Positions 1 through 7,319 of a stretch of DNA of 40,921 bases are shown here, piece by piece. The translations under genes were made by a program, and so were the position numbers. The stretch is from contig JAUZNX010000022.1 in the NCBI GenBank assembly GCA_030706745.1, positions 1-40,921 of the forward strand, read 5' to 3'. The notes beneath the pieces are model-generated. The model saw nothing but the letters and a program-made list of their open reading frames with translations. It did no database searches and was not told the DNA's origin. The first letter of the stretch is position 1, and the number at the start of each line of letters is the position of its first letter. The stretch is from Bacteroidota bacterium (GTDB lineage: Bacteria > Bacteroidota > Ignavibacteria > Palsa-1295).

Positions 1-92
1 CTCCGGAACAGGGTCGATAATGCATCTAACAGTATCGCCGCTAAGGAACGGTGAAGTTCACCACGCTTCTGCTACACTCCGTCTGTTGCGGT

Positions 93-1352
93 TTATATAC
101 CGTAACAAAGGCTGCTACAGAATGTGAGCAGTATACAAGGATCGAGGCCAATGTTATGTTGGCTCCAGGTCTTTCCAAAATCGGTTGAACGGCAGAACCC
201 GCCATACCCGCTGTTCACATAATAATTGGTCTCGTCTTCGGCAAAACCCCAAAAGCCAGCGAAGTACCCGTTCAAGTAGAATTCGGGAAAAGAGCCAGTT
301 ATGACCCAGTGATTCCCTCTATCGCTCGAAGAAAAAAGCGTACCCGAAGAAATACTGACGTTTATATCGTCATGGGTTCCTGCCCAAAGGGCTTCGAACA
401 CATAGGGAAGCCCGTAGCTGAGAGTTCGCCAGTGTGTTCCTTGGTCCGTAGAAACAAAGAACCCGGCCCATGTGCCAACGAGTAACCGATCGTCAGGCGC
501 CATTGCAATATTGGTCGGAAAACCGTGAAGACCTGAGTCTACTGCGTGCCATGTATCACCTCCGTCCAAGGAACGGAATATCCCATGATTGTATGTAACG
601 AGGTTGCCGCTCAATGCGAAAAGTGCTCCCTTAGTGTTCACTTTGATTTGAATGAGGTCGGTGTCAGGAATCTCTGAATTCAAAGATTCCCACCCGCCTA
701 TGCGATACCGGTAGAGACCTTGGGTCATGGCCGCATAGATGCTGCCGTCCGGCGAGATCGTGACGGAGTTGATTCGGTATTTTGGGTACCATATTGGGCC
801 ACCCAGTGCTACCACAACGCTGTCTGAAACCTCGAATACGTTACCATAGGTTGTCCCTGCTACGATTGTGTCACCTCCGTTGACATAAAGGGCCGATACC
901 CTTTCACCCTCAATCCCTGAGAAAGTTTCGGCGCTGCCAGAAGCCAGATCTCTGATCTGCCACGAGACGCCCTCATCGCTCGATATCTGGATTCCGATCA
1001 CATATTGATACACCCCGCGTAGAGTGTCCCCTGATTTGAAATATGGAGCAATGATTCTGCCCTTACTATCAAGACCTTCTTCACCCTCGGATACCCAAAT
1101 GAGGACCTGCGAGTTGAAGTCGTTGGACAGATCGTTTCGTTGCGACCATATCCTTCCGGTATCGCTTGAGACGAAGAAAGTACCCCCATCCGTTAATGCC
1201 AATATCGATCCGTCCTGTCTCACGGCGGATGCTCTCACGGTTCCGAATGGTGCTCCATTCGCCGGCTCCCAAACATTCTGCCCACTCGCCACTCGTGGAA
1301 TGGCGAGTGCGAGTACCGTGCATGTAACCCAGAGAACGATCTGCTTCATCAT
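93..1352 (-). CDS. Secreted BNR/sortilin-like beta-propeller protein
   Basis: This 419-residue protein starts with a signal peptide (residues about 1-24, hydrophobic core ending in ASG-Q). It then shows repeated propeller blades with the Asp-box style S-x-D-x-G-x-x-W, for example SSDTGRIW, SSDEGVSW, SLDGGDTW, STDQGTHW, SSDRGNHW and STDFGKTW. This pattern is typical of exported BNR or Ycf48/sortilin-like propellers, which usually bind rather than catalyse. The sequence stops directly after the last visible Asp-box (about residue 400) with a short Cys-containing tail, and there is no type IX secretion C-terminal domain. The 3' end may therefore be shortened or frameshifted, but only 92 bases remain beyond it. 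Function is unknown; secretion and fold are well supported. Confidence 0.8.
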   Translation of the reverse strand: MMKQIVLWVTCTVLALAIPRVASGQNVWEPANGAPFGTVRASAVRQDGSILALTDGGTFFVSSDTGRIWSQRNDLSNDFNSQVLIWVSEGEEGLDSKGRIIAPYFKSGDTLRGVYQYVIGIQISSDEGVSWQIRDLASGSAETFSGIEGERVSALYVNGGDTIVAGTTYGNVFEVSDSVVVALGGPIWYPKYRINSVTISPDGSIYAAMTQGLYRYRIGGWESLNSEIPDTDLIQIKVNTKGALFALSGNLVTYNHGIFRSLDGGDTWHAVDSGLHGFPTNIAMAPDDRLLVGTWAGFFVSTDQGTHWRTLSYGLPYVFEALWAGTHDDINVSISSGTLFSSSDRGNHWVITGSFPEFYLNGYFAGFWGFAEDETNYYVNSGYGGFCRSTDFGKTWSQHNIGLDPCILLTFCSSLCYGI

Positions 1353-1426
1353 GCCTCCATGCTTAATCGAACTGACGTTTCAACGAGTCGTGCGTGGCGC
1401 GGGTTCGCCGGGCAGCGAATTGTGAC

Positions 1427-1771
1427 CTATGCCATGTCAAGCAGTATCTGCATGTTTGCCTTGATGCGGTCGAGTGTACTCTCATCGATCGAACCGAGCT
1501 TACGCAGGAGTCGCGTCCCATCAATGGCTCGGATCTGATCGATCAATACATCGGAATCGACTTCAAGCCCGCTCTCCCCAGGATGAAGATGGACGCGAAG
1601 AAGCTCTGAAGCAGGAAGTACATTCGAGGTGATCGGACAGACAATCGTGGACGGGTGTCCTGCATTGAGATCGTCAGTTTGCAGAATAACGACCGGCCTG
1701 ACTTTTCCCGGCTCGCTGCCTTTTTGTGGATTGAGATTCGCCAGCCAGATTTCGCGCTGTCGGAATTCCAC
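1427..1771 (-). CDS. mazF: MazF/PemK-type toxin, probable mRNA endoribonuclease
   Basis: The 114-residue product has the hallmarks of the PemK/MazF fold: an N-terminal REIWLANLNP strand, the KGSEPGKVRPVVIL segment that carries the conserved Arg-Pro of the active-site strand, and the CPITSN motif. Family members usually cleave single-stranded mRNA at short motifs when freed from their antitoxin. Length fits the family (about 110). The gene lies 5 bp downstream of a ribbon-helix-helix antitoxin gene on the same strand, so the two form a type II toxin-antitoxin operon. The cleavage specificity cannot be read from the sequence. Confidence 0.9.
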   Translation of the reverse strand: MEFRQREIWLANLNPQKGSEPGKVRPVVILQTDDLNAGHPSTIVCPITSNVLPASELLRVHLHPGESGLEVDSDVLIDQIRAIDGTRLLRKLGSIDESTLDRIKANMQILLDMA

Positions 1772-1776
1772 GGTGC

Positions 1777-2004
1777 TCAGCTAATTTCCTCGAACTCCCG
1801 AAGCACGCTCAATGACTCAGCAGCCGTGAGCGAGGACTCCTTACGGAGCTGATTTCGCAGACGGCGGCGGTGCGAGATTTCACCTGCGTATTTCCTAATG
1901 GCCTGAACGATGAACGTATCCCGCGGAACGTGGAGCGTTCGCGCGGCCTCGTCCGCTTCGCGGATGAGGTCGTCATCGATTGTCAGCGAAAGACTCTTGG
2001 ACAT
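1777..2004 (-). CDS. Ribbon-helix-helix (CopG/Arc-type) antitoxin
   Basis: The 75-residue protein begins MSKSLSLTIDDDLIREADEAA, a canonical ribbon-helix-helix strand followed by helix A. The C-terminal half is charged and probably wraps the toxin. An upstream in-frame ATG at 2043 would add 13 residues, but those codons lie inside a palindromic operator (2023-2047), so the ATG at 2004 is preferred. It precedes the MazF-type toxin by 5 bp. RHH antitoxins typically bind their own promoter as dimers or tetramers, which fits the operator. There is no clear Shine-Dalgarno sequence, as for most genes here. Confidence 0.85.
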   Translation of the reverse strand: MSKSLSLTIDDDLIREADEAARTLHVPRDTFIVQAIRKYAGEISHRRRLRNQLRKESSLTAAESLSVLREFEEIS

Positions 2005-2022
2005 GTTGATATTAACGCCAGA

Positions 2023-2047
2023 ACTCAATTTTGAGTCCCTCACTCAA
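2023..2047 (-). promoter_or_regulatory. Palindromic operator of the toxin-antitoxin operon
   Basis: ACTCAA (2023-2028), TT, TTGAGT (2031-2036) is a perfect inverted repeat with a 2-bp centre. A third ACTCAA half-site follows at 2042-2047. AT-rich promoter-like sequence (GTAATATACAATAATTTG on the minus strand) lies just upstream. The arrangement over the leader of the antitoxin gene is what an RHH autorepressor would use. The sites are read directly; binding is inferred. Confidence 0.6.
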
Positions 2048-2200
2048 ATTATTGTATATTACACCCGTGATGATGGGCACCATGCTGAGAGAAAACATGA
2101 GATATGAAAGATGAAGACAGATGGGGCATTCATTAAAATCAAATACAAGAGAGAAATTAATTCATTCACGAACTGCCGTTATTGGGCTGCATTCAACACA

Positions 2201-2225
2201 ATTCATGAAGCACAAACGCTCGCGC
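2201..2225 (+). repeat. 25-bp dispersed repeat, copy 1
   Basis: The 25 bases from ATTCATGAAG to CTCGCGC at 2201-2225 recur in inverse orientation at 40562-40586 with a single C/T difference. The copy lies 20 bp before the start codon of the glycosyltransferase gene. Flanking sequence does not match, so the repeated unit is short. Role unknown. Confidence 0.75.
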
Positions 2226-2244
2226 GCAACTTTAAGCAGTTAGA

Positions 2245-3420
2245 ATGAGGATCGGAATCGCATCGTTGGGGCGGGTCGCTGAGGACACGGGCGGCCGGAA
2301 TTACCTCGTCCACTTCGTGGAGGAACTCGTGCGGCAACATCCGCCTCATGAGTTCGTGCTCTTCCTTTCCGAAGGCGAGCATGAGGCGCTCGGGCTTCCG
2401 AGCGATGCTTCCATCCGTGTCATCACCATTCCAAATTCGAAACGGACACCGCTGCACAAGGTGATTGGCGAGCAAATCAAACTGTCCGCCGCAATCCGGC
2501 TTGGGAAGATTGACGTTATGTACTATCCCGGCAATTTCGTTGCTCTTACCTCGCGCACGCCGGCAGTTCTTGCCATTCGATCGGCTGCGCATTTTTATGG
2601 CGCGAAGTACGGCATTCGCGGCGTGCGGCGCATCGTCCGCTCGCTGCTCATGCCGCCCTCGGCACGAAACGCGCGAGCGATTATCACCCCGAGTGACGAC
2701 ATCAAGCAAGATGTCATCCGCTTCACCGGCGCCCCGGCCAGCAAGATTCACGTCATCCCACACGGCGTCGATCTCGCGCTGTTCGATGGCGATCAAAACA
2801 GAATGAGTGCTGAAGGTCTGGCGGTCCTCTCTCGATTTGGACTTGCGCCCAAAAGCTATCTCCTCTATGCGTCGGCCCTTTGGCGATACAAGAATCAGGA
2901 CCAACTAATACGCGCTCATGCTATCCTGGTGGCCGAAGGGTATCCCCATCTCAAACTCGTGCTCGCCGGCAAAGGCACCGGCACCGAGCGCGAATATATT
3001 GCTAGCCTGCACAGTCTGACTCGATCGCTCGGCACGGAAGACCTCGTCATTTTTACCGGCGGCCTCGCGCAACAGGATTTGCGTTATCTGTACGCTCATG
3101 CTCGCGCGTTCGTTTTTCCATCGAGTTACGAGAGCTTTGGCAATCCGATCTTCGAGGCGTGGGCATCCGGTGTTCCAGTCGCGACCGCCAATGTCCACTC
3201 ATTTCCCGAAATCGTTGGCGATGCCGGGTTGCTGTTCGATCCAACGAGTGTAGAAGATATTGCGAGGACCCTGAGATTGCTTCTTGAAGACGATGCGCTT
3301 GCGACGCAACTCATTGCTCGCGGGGCACACCGCGCCGAAGAATTTACCTGGTCGCGAACGGTAGAGCGAACGCTCCGCCTCATCGAAAATGTTAGCAACT
3401 CGCGACCGAAAATGGAATAA
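2245..3420 (+). CDS. Glycosyltransferase family 1/GT4, GT-B fold
   Basis: The 391-residue protein follows the GT4 plan. An N-terminal Rossmann-like half (MRIGIASLG..., with the GGRNY glycine turn near residues 16-20) is followed by a nucleotide-sugar-binding half. The latter contains ASALWRYKNQ, LVLAGKGTG, and the E-x7-E signature SSYESFGNPIFEAWASGVPV near residues 290-310, which holds the donor sugar-nucleotide. It has no membrane segment, so it acts in the cytoplasm or at the inner membrane face. The start ATG at 2245 gives the family length. It stands alone between the toxin-antitoxin pair and an HU gene. The sugar and acceptor are unknown; lipid-linked glycan or LPS-type synthesis is likely given the glycan genes elsewhere in the window. 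Confidence 0.9.
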   Translation: MRIGIASLGRVAEDTGGRNYLVHFVEELVRQHPPHEFVLFLSEGEHEALGLPSDASIRVITIPNSKRTPLHKVIGEQIKLSAAIRLGKIDVMYYPGNFVALTSRTPAVLAIRSAAHFYGAKYGIRGVRRIVRSLLMPPSARNARAIITPSDDIKQDVIRFTGAPASKIHVIPHGVDLALFDGDQNRMSAEGLAVLSRFGLAPKSYLLYASALWRYKNQDQLIRAHAILVAEGYPHLKLVLAGKGTGTEREYIASLHSLTRSLGTEDLVIFTGGLAQQDLRYLYAHARAFVFPSSYESFGNPIFEAWASGVPVATANVHSFPEIVGDAGLLFDPTSVEDIARTLRLLLEDDALATQLIARGAHRAEEFTWSRTVERTLRLIENVSNSRPKME

Positions 3421-3513
3421 TCCCCGCCAGTAAGTCGTTTCTTATCAGCCAGTTGTACGGATAACTTGGCCCCATTGACCGCTTTCCCCTTCAGCCCCAT
3501 TATTTAGCCCGAG

Positions 3514-3825
3514 ATGACAAAAGCCGACATCGTAAACCGCGTTGCAACCGCGACCGGTGTAACCAAACTCGAGACAGAAATTCTGGTGGATGGCTTTTTC
3601 AAAACGATGGCCGATGCGCTCGCCAACGGCGATCACATCGAGATTCGCGGCTTCGGGACATTCCGGACCAAGAAGCGGAGTCCACGCATGGCCCGCAACC
3701 CCCGCACGGGAGAAACGGTCGCGCTTGACGAGCATTTTGTACCGACGTTCAAACCGTCGCGCGATCTTCGGCAACTGATCGACGATCGACAAAAGAGCAC
3801 GACTTCCTCCCGATCACCAAAATAA
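3514..3825 (+). CDS. HU/IHF-family DNA-binding protein
   Basis: The 103-residue protein has the whole HU fold: MTKADIVNRVA... helices at the N-terminus, the GFGTFRTKKR beta segment, and the arm with RNPRTGE followed by FKPSRDLR. The Arg-Asn-Pro of the arm, which intercalates into bent DNA, is intact. A short Ser/Thr/Lys tail follows the fold. HU proteins bend and compact DNA and assist replication and repair. The next gene begins 8 bp after the stop, so the two are probably co-transcribed. Confidence 0.93.
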   Translation: MTKADIVNRVATATGVTKLETEILVDGFFKTMADALANGDHIEIRGFGTFRTKKRSPRMARNPRTGETVALDEHFVPTFKPSRDLRQLIDDRQKSTTSSRSPK

Positions 3826-3833
3826 CTGCGACC

Positions 3834-4688
3834 TTGAACGATACTTCAACCCCAGAACAACACTCCGTCTTTTGCCCGAGCTGCGCTGCGCGCGTTCCGC
3901 TTCCCGATCAGCCCGTCGATCGTATCCAATGCCTGAACTGCGGAACAGAATTTTCCCCCAATGCCACCTCCTCAGGTAAAGAGCCTGTTGGAGAGTCGGC
4001 GGTTCTAATACCAGAACCCACGCGCCGAGCCTCCACCGAAGAAGCATTACTCAAGCGCTTTGTCGAAGAACCGCCGGCTCACAAACCAATCCCATGGACT
4101 GTGTTTGGAGTGATCGTGGTGGCAATCCTCGCACTGAGCTATGGTATTTTTCGATTCACATCGAAGCCGGACACATATGCTCCGCCGACAGGTGTGGACA
4201 CAGCCGAGATGGTAAAGCGACATCTGATGTTCCAGCCAGCGATCGACTCGTTCCGTGCTGTCCTCAAGGCGAATCCCAATGATACGTCCGCGCATCTGGG
4301 TCTTGCTGATGTGGCCTATGATGCAGGTGATTGGTCCGAAAGTGTTTCTGAATTTCAAACGTATTTGCGGATGAAACCGCGTGATGCTGATGCCCGTGTG
4401 GACTACGCCTATGCGATCGCACAATCGAGTGGTGATCTTCACCGCGCGCTAAATCAAATCGATTCCGCGCTTCTTTTTAACCCGAATCATCTCAATGCGC
4501 TCATCAACGCGGGGATCCTCACAACACAAACGATCTCGGACTCCAACCATGCGGAGACTCTGGCCCGGGCACGGAAGTATTTCCAGCGAGCCAAAGAGCT
4601 TGCGTCAAAAGATAACCCTGCGATGGCGATGCGTATAGATACTCTGCTATCAGAGATCGATAAGACCGGGCAACGGATGGCAAAATAA
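3834..4688 (+). CDS. Zinc-ribbon, single-pass membrane TPR protein
   Basis: The 284-residue product has three parts. Residues 14-36 hold two CxxC knuckles (CPSC and CLNC) that form a zinc ribbon. Residues about 85-107 form one transmembrane segment (VFGVIVVAILALSYGIF). The rest consists of tetratricopeptide-type helices (MFQPAIDSFRAVLKANPNDTSAHLGLADVAYDAG and following units). The topology suggests a cytoplasmic zinc ribbon and a periplasmic TPR scaffold. The start used is TTG at 3834, 8 bp after the HU stop, because no ATG lies in frame before the zinc knuckle. The partner is unknown. Confidence 0.75.
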   Translation: MNDTSTPEQHSVFCPSCAARVPLPDQPVDRIQCLNCGTEFSPNATSSGKEPVGESAVLIPEPTRRASTEEALLKRFVEEPPAHKPIPWTVFGVIVVAILALSYGIFRFTSKPDTYAPPTGVDTAEMVKRHLMFQPAIDSFRAVLKANPNDTSAHLGLADVAYDAGDWSESVSEFQTYLRMKPRDADARVDYAYAIAQSSGDLHRALNQIDSALLFNPNHLNALINAGILTTQTISDSNHAETLARARKYFQRAKELASKDNPAMAMRIDTLLSEIDKTGQRMAK

Positions 4689-4870
4689 CCCAATCGGACG
4701 AAAACAAATCAGGCTCGCAGCCATTGCCATTGCCCACAATGGAAGACAATTTAGCATAAAATGGGTCGATTATTGGCTCGGGCTGGCTTCTCATTCTTAG
4801 ATACCTGAAACTCTCTCAGACTCGTGCTGTTTACCTGCCCGACAATTTTTATCTTTTAATAGACTCCAGA

Positions 4871-4966
4871 ATGCCAAGCGGAAAAAAGCGTAAGCGCCAT
4901 AAAATGGCCACCCACAAAAGGAAGAAACGTCTGCGCAAGAATCGTCATAAGAAGCGGCTGCGTTAG
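4871..4966 (+). CDS. AURKAIP1/COX24-domain small basic protein (mS38/bS22-like)
   Basis: A 31-codon gene encodes a protein beginning MPSGKKRKRHKMATHKRK; 20 of its 31 residues are Lys or Arg. It matches the very short basic proteins of Bacteroidota annotated as AURKAIP1/COX24 domain proteins. The family includes mitochondrial mS38 and actinobacterial bS22, which sit in the small ribosomal subunit. Ribosomal location here is therefore an inference from the family. The gene is preceded by AT-rich sequence with a TATCTTTT element at about 4850, and followed by two stem-loops. It is too short for standard gene-length cut-offs and is easily missed. Confidence 0.85.
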   Translation: MPSGKKRKRHKMATHKRKKRLRKNRHKKRLR

Positions 4967-4981
4967 AATAATGTAGTTGAT

Positions 4982-5006
4982 ATCCCTCCTCTTCCTTAGG
5001 AGGGAT
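4982..5006 (+). terminator. Stem-loop after the small basic protein gene
   Basis: ATCCCTCCT (4982-4990), 7-nt loop, AGGAGGGAT (4998-5006) forms a perfect 9-bp stem 15 bp after the stop codon. No U-tract follows directly, so it could be a terminator-like or mRNA-stabilising 3' hairpin rather than a classical intrinsic terminator. Confidence 0.45.
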
Positions 5007-5032
5007 GCGGTAACGCAGGCGTGTCCAAAATT

Positions 5033-5069
5033 AAAAGCCTCATGCGGCAATCTGCTGCATGAGGCTTTT
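5033..5069. terminator. Bidirectional intrinsic terminator
   Basis: AAAAGCCTCATGC (5033-5045) and GCATGAGGCTTTT (5057-5069) form a 13-bp perfect inverted repeat with flanking A and T tracts. It lies between the plus-strand small basic protein gene and the convergent minus-strand FAD oxidoreductase gene, so it can stop transcription from both sides. Confidence 0.85.
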
Positions 5070-5119
5070 GTATTTCTGTCAGTTGGCTGTGGCCTGGCGG
5101 CCACAGCTGTCAAGCCGAA

Positions 5120-7072
5120 TTACCTGTTGCCCACATTGTCGTCCTCAAATGGACGACGGGGTCCACGACGCGCCGGCCCTTGCGTGGGACGGACATTCGT
5201 CGAGTAAACAACCTGCCCGCGCACGCCTGGCTTCGGACGGTAGTCATTCGTCGGAGGTTGCCGATCACCATACTCTCGAGCTGGGCCAGGGCCACCACCA
5301 GATGGGCGACCTTGTGGCCGTCCTCTCTGAGGACCACCTTGTGGTCTGCCACCGCCGCCATAAGGACGACCTCCGCCGTAGCCTCCTTGTCCTCCGCCGT
5401 AACCACCCTGACCGCCGTATCCACCGGCTTGACCTTGGCCACGCTGTGGACGGCCTCCCCCCCGGCCGTATCCCCCGCCCGCCGGACGCTCATAACCACC
5501 ACCAGCAGGACGCTCATAACCCCCACCAGCTGGACGCCCATAGCCTCCACCGGCTGGACGCTCATATCCTCCACTCGGCCGAGCGTATCCGCCCTGGCGT
5601 TGCGGTCTCGGCGGCCCACCTTGCCCGCCCTGTGGCTGCCATCCACCGGCACCCTGACGAGCGCGCTGTGGAGGTCCGCCTCTGCGTGCTCCCTGACCCA
5701 TTGGTCTTGGTCCACCAGGACCACCTTGCCGTGGTCCACGTGGGGGTCCCTGAGGACCGCGCCCTCGACCTCCAGCACTTGGCGCAACTTCAATTTTTCG
5801 TTGACCCGGCTTAGCACCGCCACGCTTAAATGGTTTGCGGGCGCCTTTAGCGAACGGAACACGCTTGCCTTTGGCGGCATCGAATCGTTTCTTCGCCTTA
5901 CGCTGAGGTTTGGGTCGCGCTGCACGCTCTTTGCGCACAGGTGGCACTGTAGCGCTCCAGGCGGATTCCTCCAATCGAGCCTGTTCGCGCACGGGAGCTT
6001 CGATGAACTGGAATGAATCCGCGCCGAGGATCTTGTCAGCGATCTTCTTGCCGCTCCAGAATGCCGAGGCAACTGAACTTTGGCCGGCAACAAAATCACC
6101 GGCAAGATAGAGAGGAGCTTTGAATTCGTCCTGCTTGATCGTATCAACCGTGAAGGGTGATGATGAGAGGAATGCGGCAGGCCAGCGTTGAATCTCGCCA
6201 TATACTACGTCGGGCAACGCGACATCGAGCACATCTTCAAAAACGCGCTCGATCGCTGCGAATGTCTCCTTGTCCGACTTCAGGACGTACTCGCGGCTGA
6301 TGTCGGCTCCCAACTGGAGCACGAATGCCATTTCATTTTTGCGGAGTCCAAGTTTGCGCCGCTCACCTTCCTGCGACAGCCAAAATACCGGGGCGGTTAC
6401 ATCATCCGTGAAGAGGGCGGCGAATTGCTCTTTGAACTTAATCTTCGTCGTGCCGAACATTGCGCCGATCATCGGCTCATAATTCACCTCGTTCAGGAGA
6501 TCGCAGATCTTCTTGACTTTCTTGTTCTTCTCGGCATGTGGCAAGAGCAACGCAAGAACATAGGGGGCGGGCATTGCAATCACTACCCCATCAGATGGCA
6601 TTGCCTCGCCACGCTGATTCCGGAGCGTATAGCCCTTGTCTTCGAAGACAAGATCGCTGATGCGCGTGTGTGTGCGAACGGGAATATCTTGAACTAGGGC
6701 ATCCGCAAGAACCTTAAAGCCTCCGTCAAGAAAACTCCAGTTGGGGACTTCGACTTGTTGAGCCGAGGATATAGAACGGCCATCGAACCGGTAGACCGGG
6801 CCAGGGAATGGCAGAAGATGTTCGAGAACGCCCCGCTCTTCGCAGACTGCCCGTAATAGGGCGCGAGCATCTGTTTCAAGTTTATTGACGCTCAGCGGCG
6901 ATAGATCGAGGCGCTGAGCACCCGAATCCATCGTTCGATAGCCGACGTTGCGGGTGGAAGCGCGTCCACCTAAGCCGCGCGACCACTCAAGGACGGTAAC
7001 GTCTTTTCCGGCGCGGTGGAGAAAATAGGCGGCGGAAAGGCCGGCAAAGCCTCCGCCAATTACTGTGATCAT
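5120..7072 (-). CDS. FAD-dependent amine oxidase-like protein with a long RGG-type tail
   Basis: Residues 1 to about 379 are a flavoprotein of the NAD(P)-binding-8/amine-oxidase (renalase-like) type. They show the dinucleotide fold VIGGGFAGLSAAYFL with GxGxxG at residues 6-11, the GLGGRASTRN segment, and the C-terminal FAD-contact motif YLAGDFVAGQSSVASAF. Residues 380-650 are a 271-residue low-complexity extension: first Lys/Arg-rich (380-430), then Gly, Arg, Pro, Gln and Tyr-rich with RGG/RGR boxes and tandem GGYERPAG units. Such tails resemble RNA-binding, condensate-forming regions, and the family normally ends near the FAD motif. The frame is unbroken, so the tail belongs to the gene. Substrate unknown. 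It is the first gene after the ribosomal cluster in the same direction, 388 bp downstream of rpmD. Confidence 0.85.
   Translation of the reverse strand: MITVIGGGFAGLSAAYFLHRAGKDVTVLEWSRGLGGRASTRNVGYRTMDSGAQRLDLSPLSVNKLETDARALLRAVCEERGVLEHLLPFPGPVYRFDGRSISSAQQVEVPNWSFLDGGFKVLADALVQDIPVRTHTRISDLVFEDKGYTLRNQRGEAMPSDGVVIAMPAPYVLALLLPHAEKNKKVKKICDLLNEVNYEPMIGAMFGTTKIKFKEQFAALFTDDVTAPVFWLSQEGERRKLGLRKNEMAFVLQLGADISREYVLKSDKETFAAIERVFEDVLDVALPDVVYGEIQRWPAAFLSSSPFTVDTIKQDEFKAPLYLAGDFVAGQSSVASAFWSGKKIADKILGADSFQFIEAPVREQARLEESAWSATVPPVRKERAARPKPQRKAKKRFDAAKGKRVPFAKGARKPFKRGGAKPGQRKIEVAPSAGGRGRGPQGPPRGPRQGGPGGPRPMGQGARRGGPPQRARQGAGGWQPQGGQGGPPRPQRQGGYARPSGGYERPAGGGYGRPAGGGYERPAGGGYERPAGGGYGRGGGRPQRGQGQAGGYGGQGGYGGGQGGYGGGRPYGGGGRPQGGPQRGRPQGRPSGGGPGPAREYGDRQPPTNDYRPKPGVRGQVVYSTNVRPTQGPARRGPRRPFEDDNVGNR
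5456..5605 (-). repeat. Tandem repeat encoding GGYERPAG-type units
   Basis: Inside the oxidoreductase tail, about five imperfect 21-24-bp units encode variants of GGY(A/E/G)RP(A/S)GG (roughly residues 490-539). The DNA units are nearly identical, for example the recurring GGACGCTCATA core on the plus strand, which suggests recent expansion by slippage or recombination. Confidence 0.75.
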
Positions 7073-7319
7073 AGTCGTGAGGAATTAATGGTAGGTTGAG
7101 TCAAGCGAGCTAAATGTGGGTCTGCTGATCGGAAATGGGACTTCCCCCCAAGTGGGTATGCGTCCACAAGAACAAATTCTAGTTGGCACTGCGTGACTTG
7201 TACGCGGCCGCTCATGTAATAATTCAGTTGTATTCTCTCCCTCTGGAGAAAAAGAGCACGTGGAAAGGCAATCGAATTCAGTGAGAGTCTTCCACAGATT
7301 TTCAAACAACCAGCCCGCT

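Noticed and set aside
93-200. Type IX secretion C-terminal domain on the propeller protein
   Set aside because: The protein ends shortly after its last Asp-box and has no Ig-like C-terminal sorting domain; truncation at the edge cannot be confirmed.
2203-2904. 233-residue minus-strand frame over the glycosyltransferase gene
   Set aside because: Antisense of a clear GT4 gene; no motif of its own.
5180-6016. 278-residue plus-strand open frame opposite the oxidoreductase tail
   Set aside because: It exists because the GC-rich, Gly/Arg/Pro-coding tail has few stops on the opposite strand. Composition is a Thr/Ser/Leu mirror of the repeat and no family is recognisable.
7085-7309. 74-78-residue minus-strand open frames between rpmD and the flavoprotein gene
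   Set aside because: Two overlapping frames without family similarity, ribosome binding site or consistent composition; L15 was looked for here and is not present.
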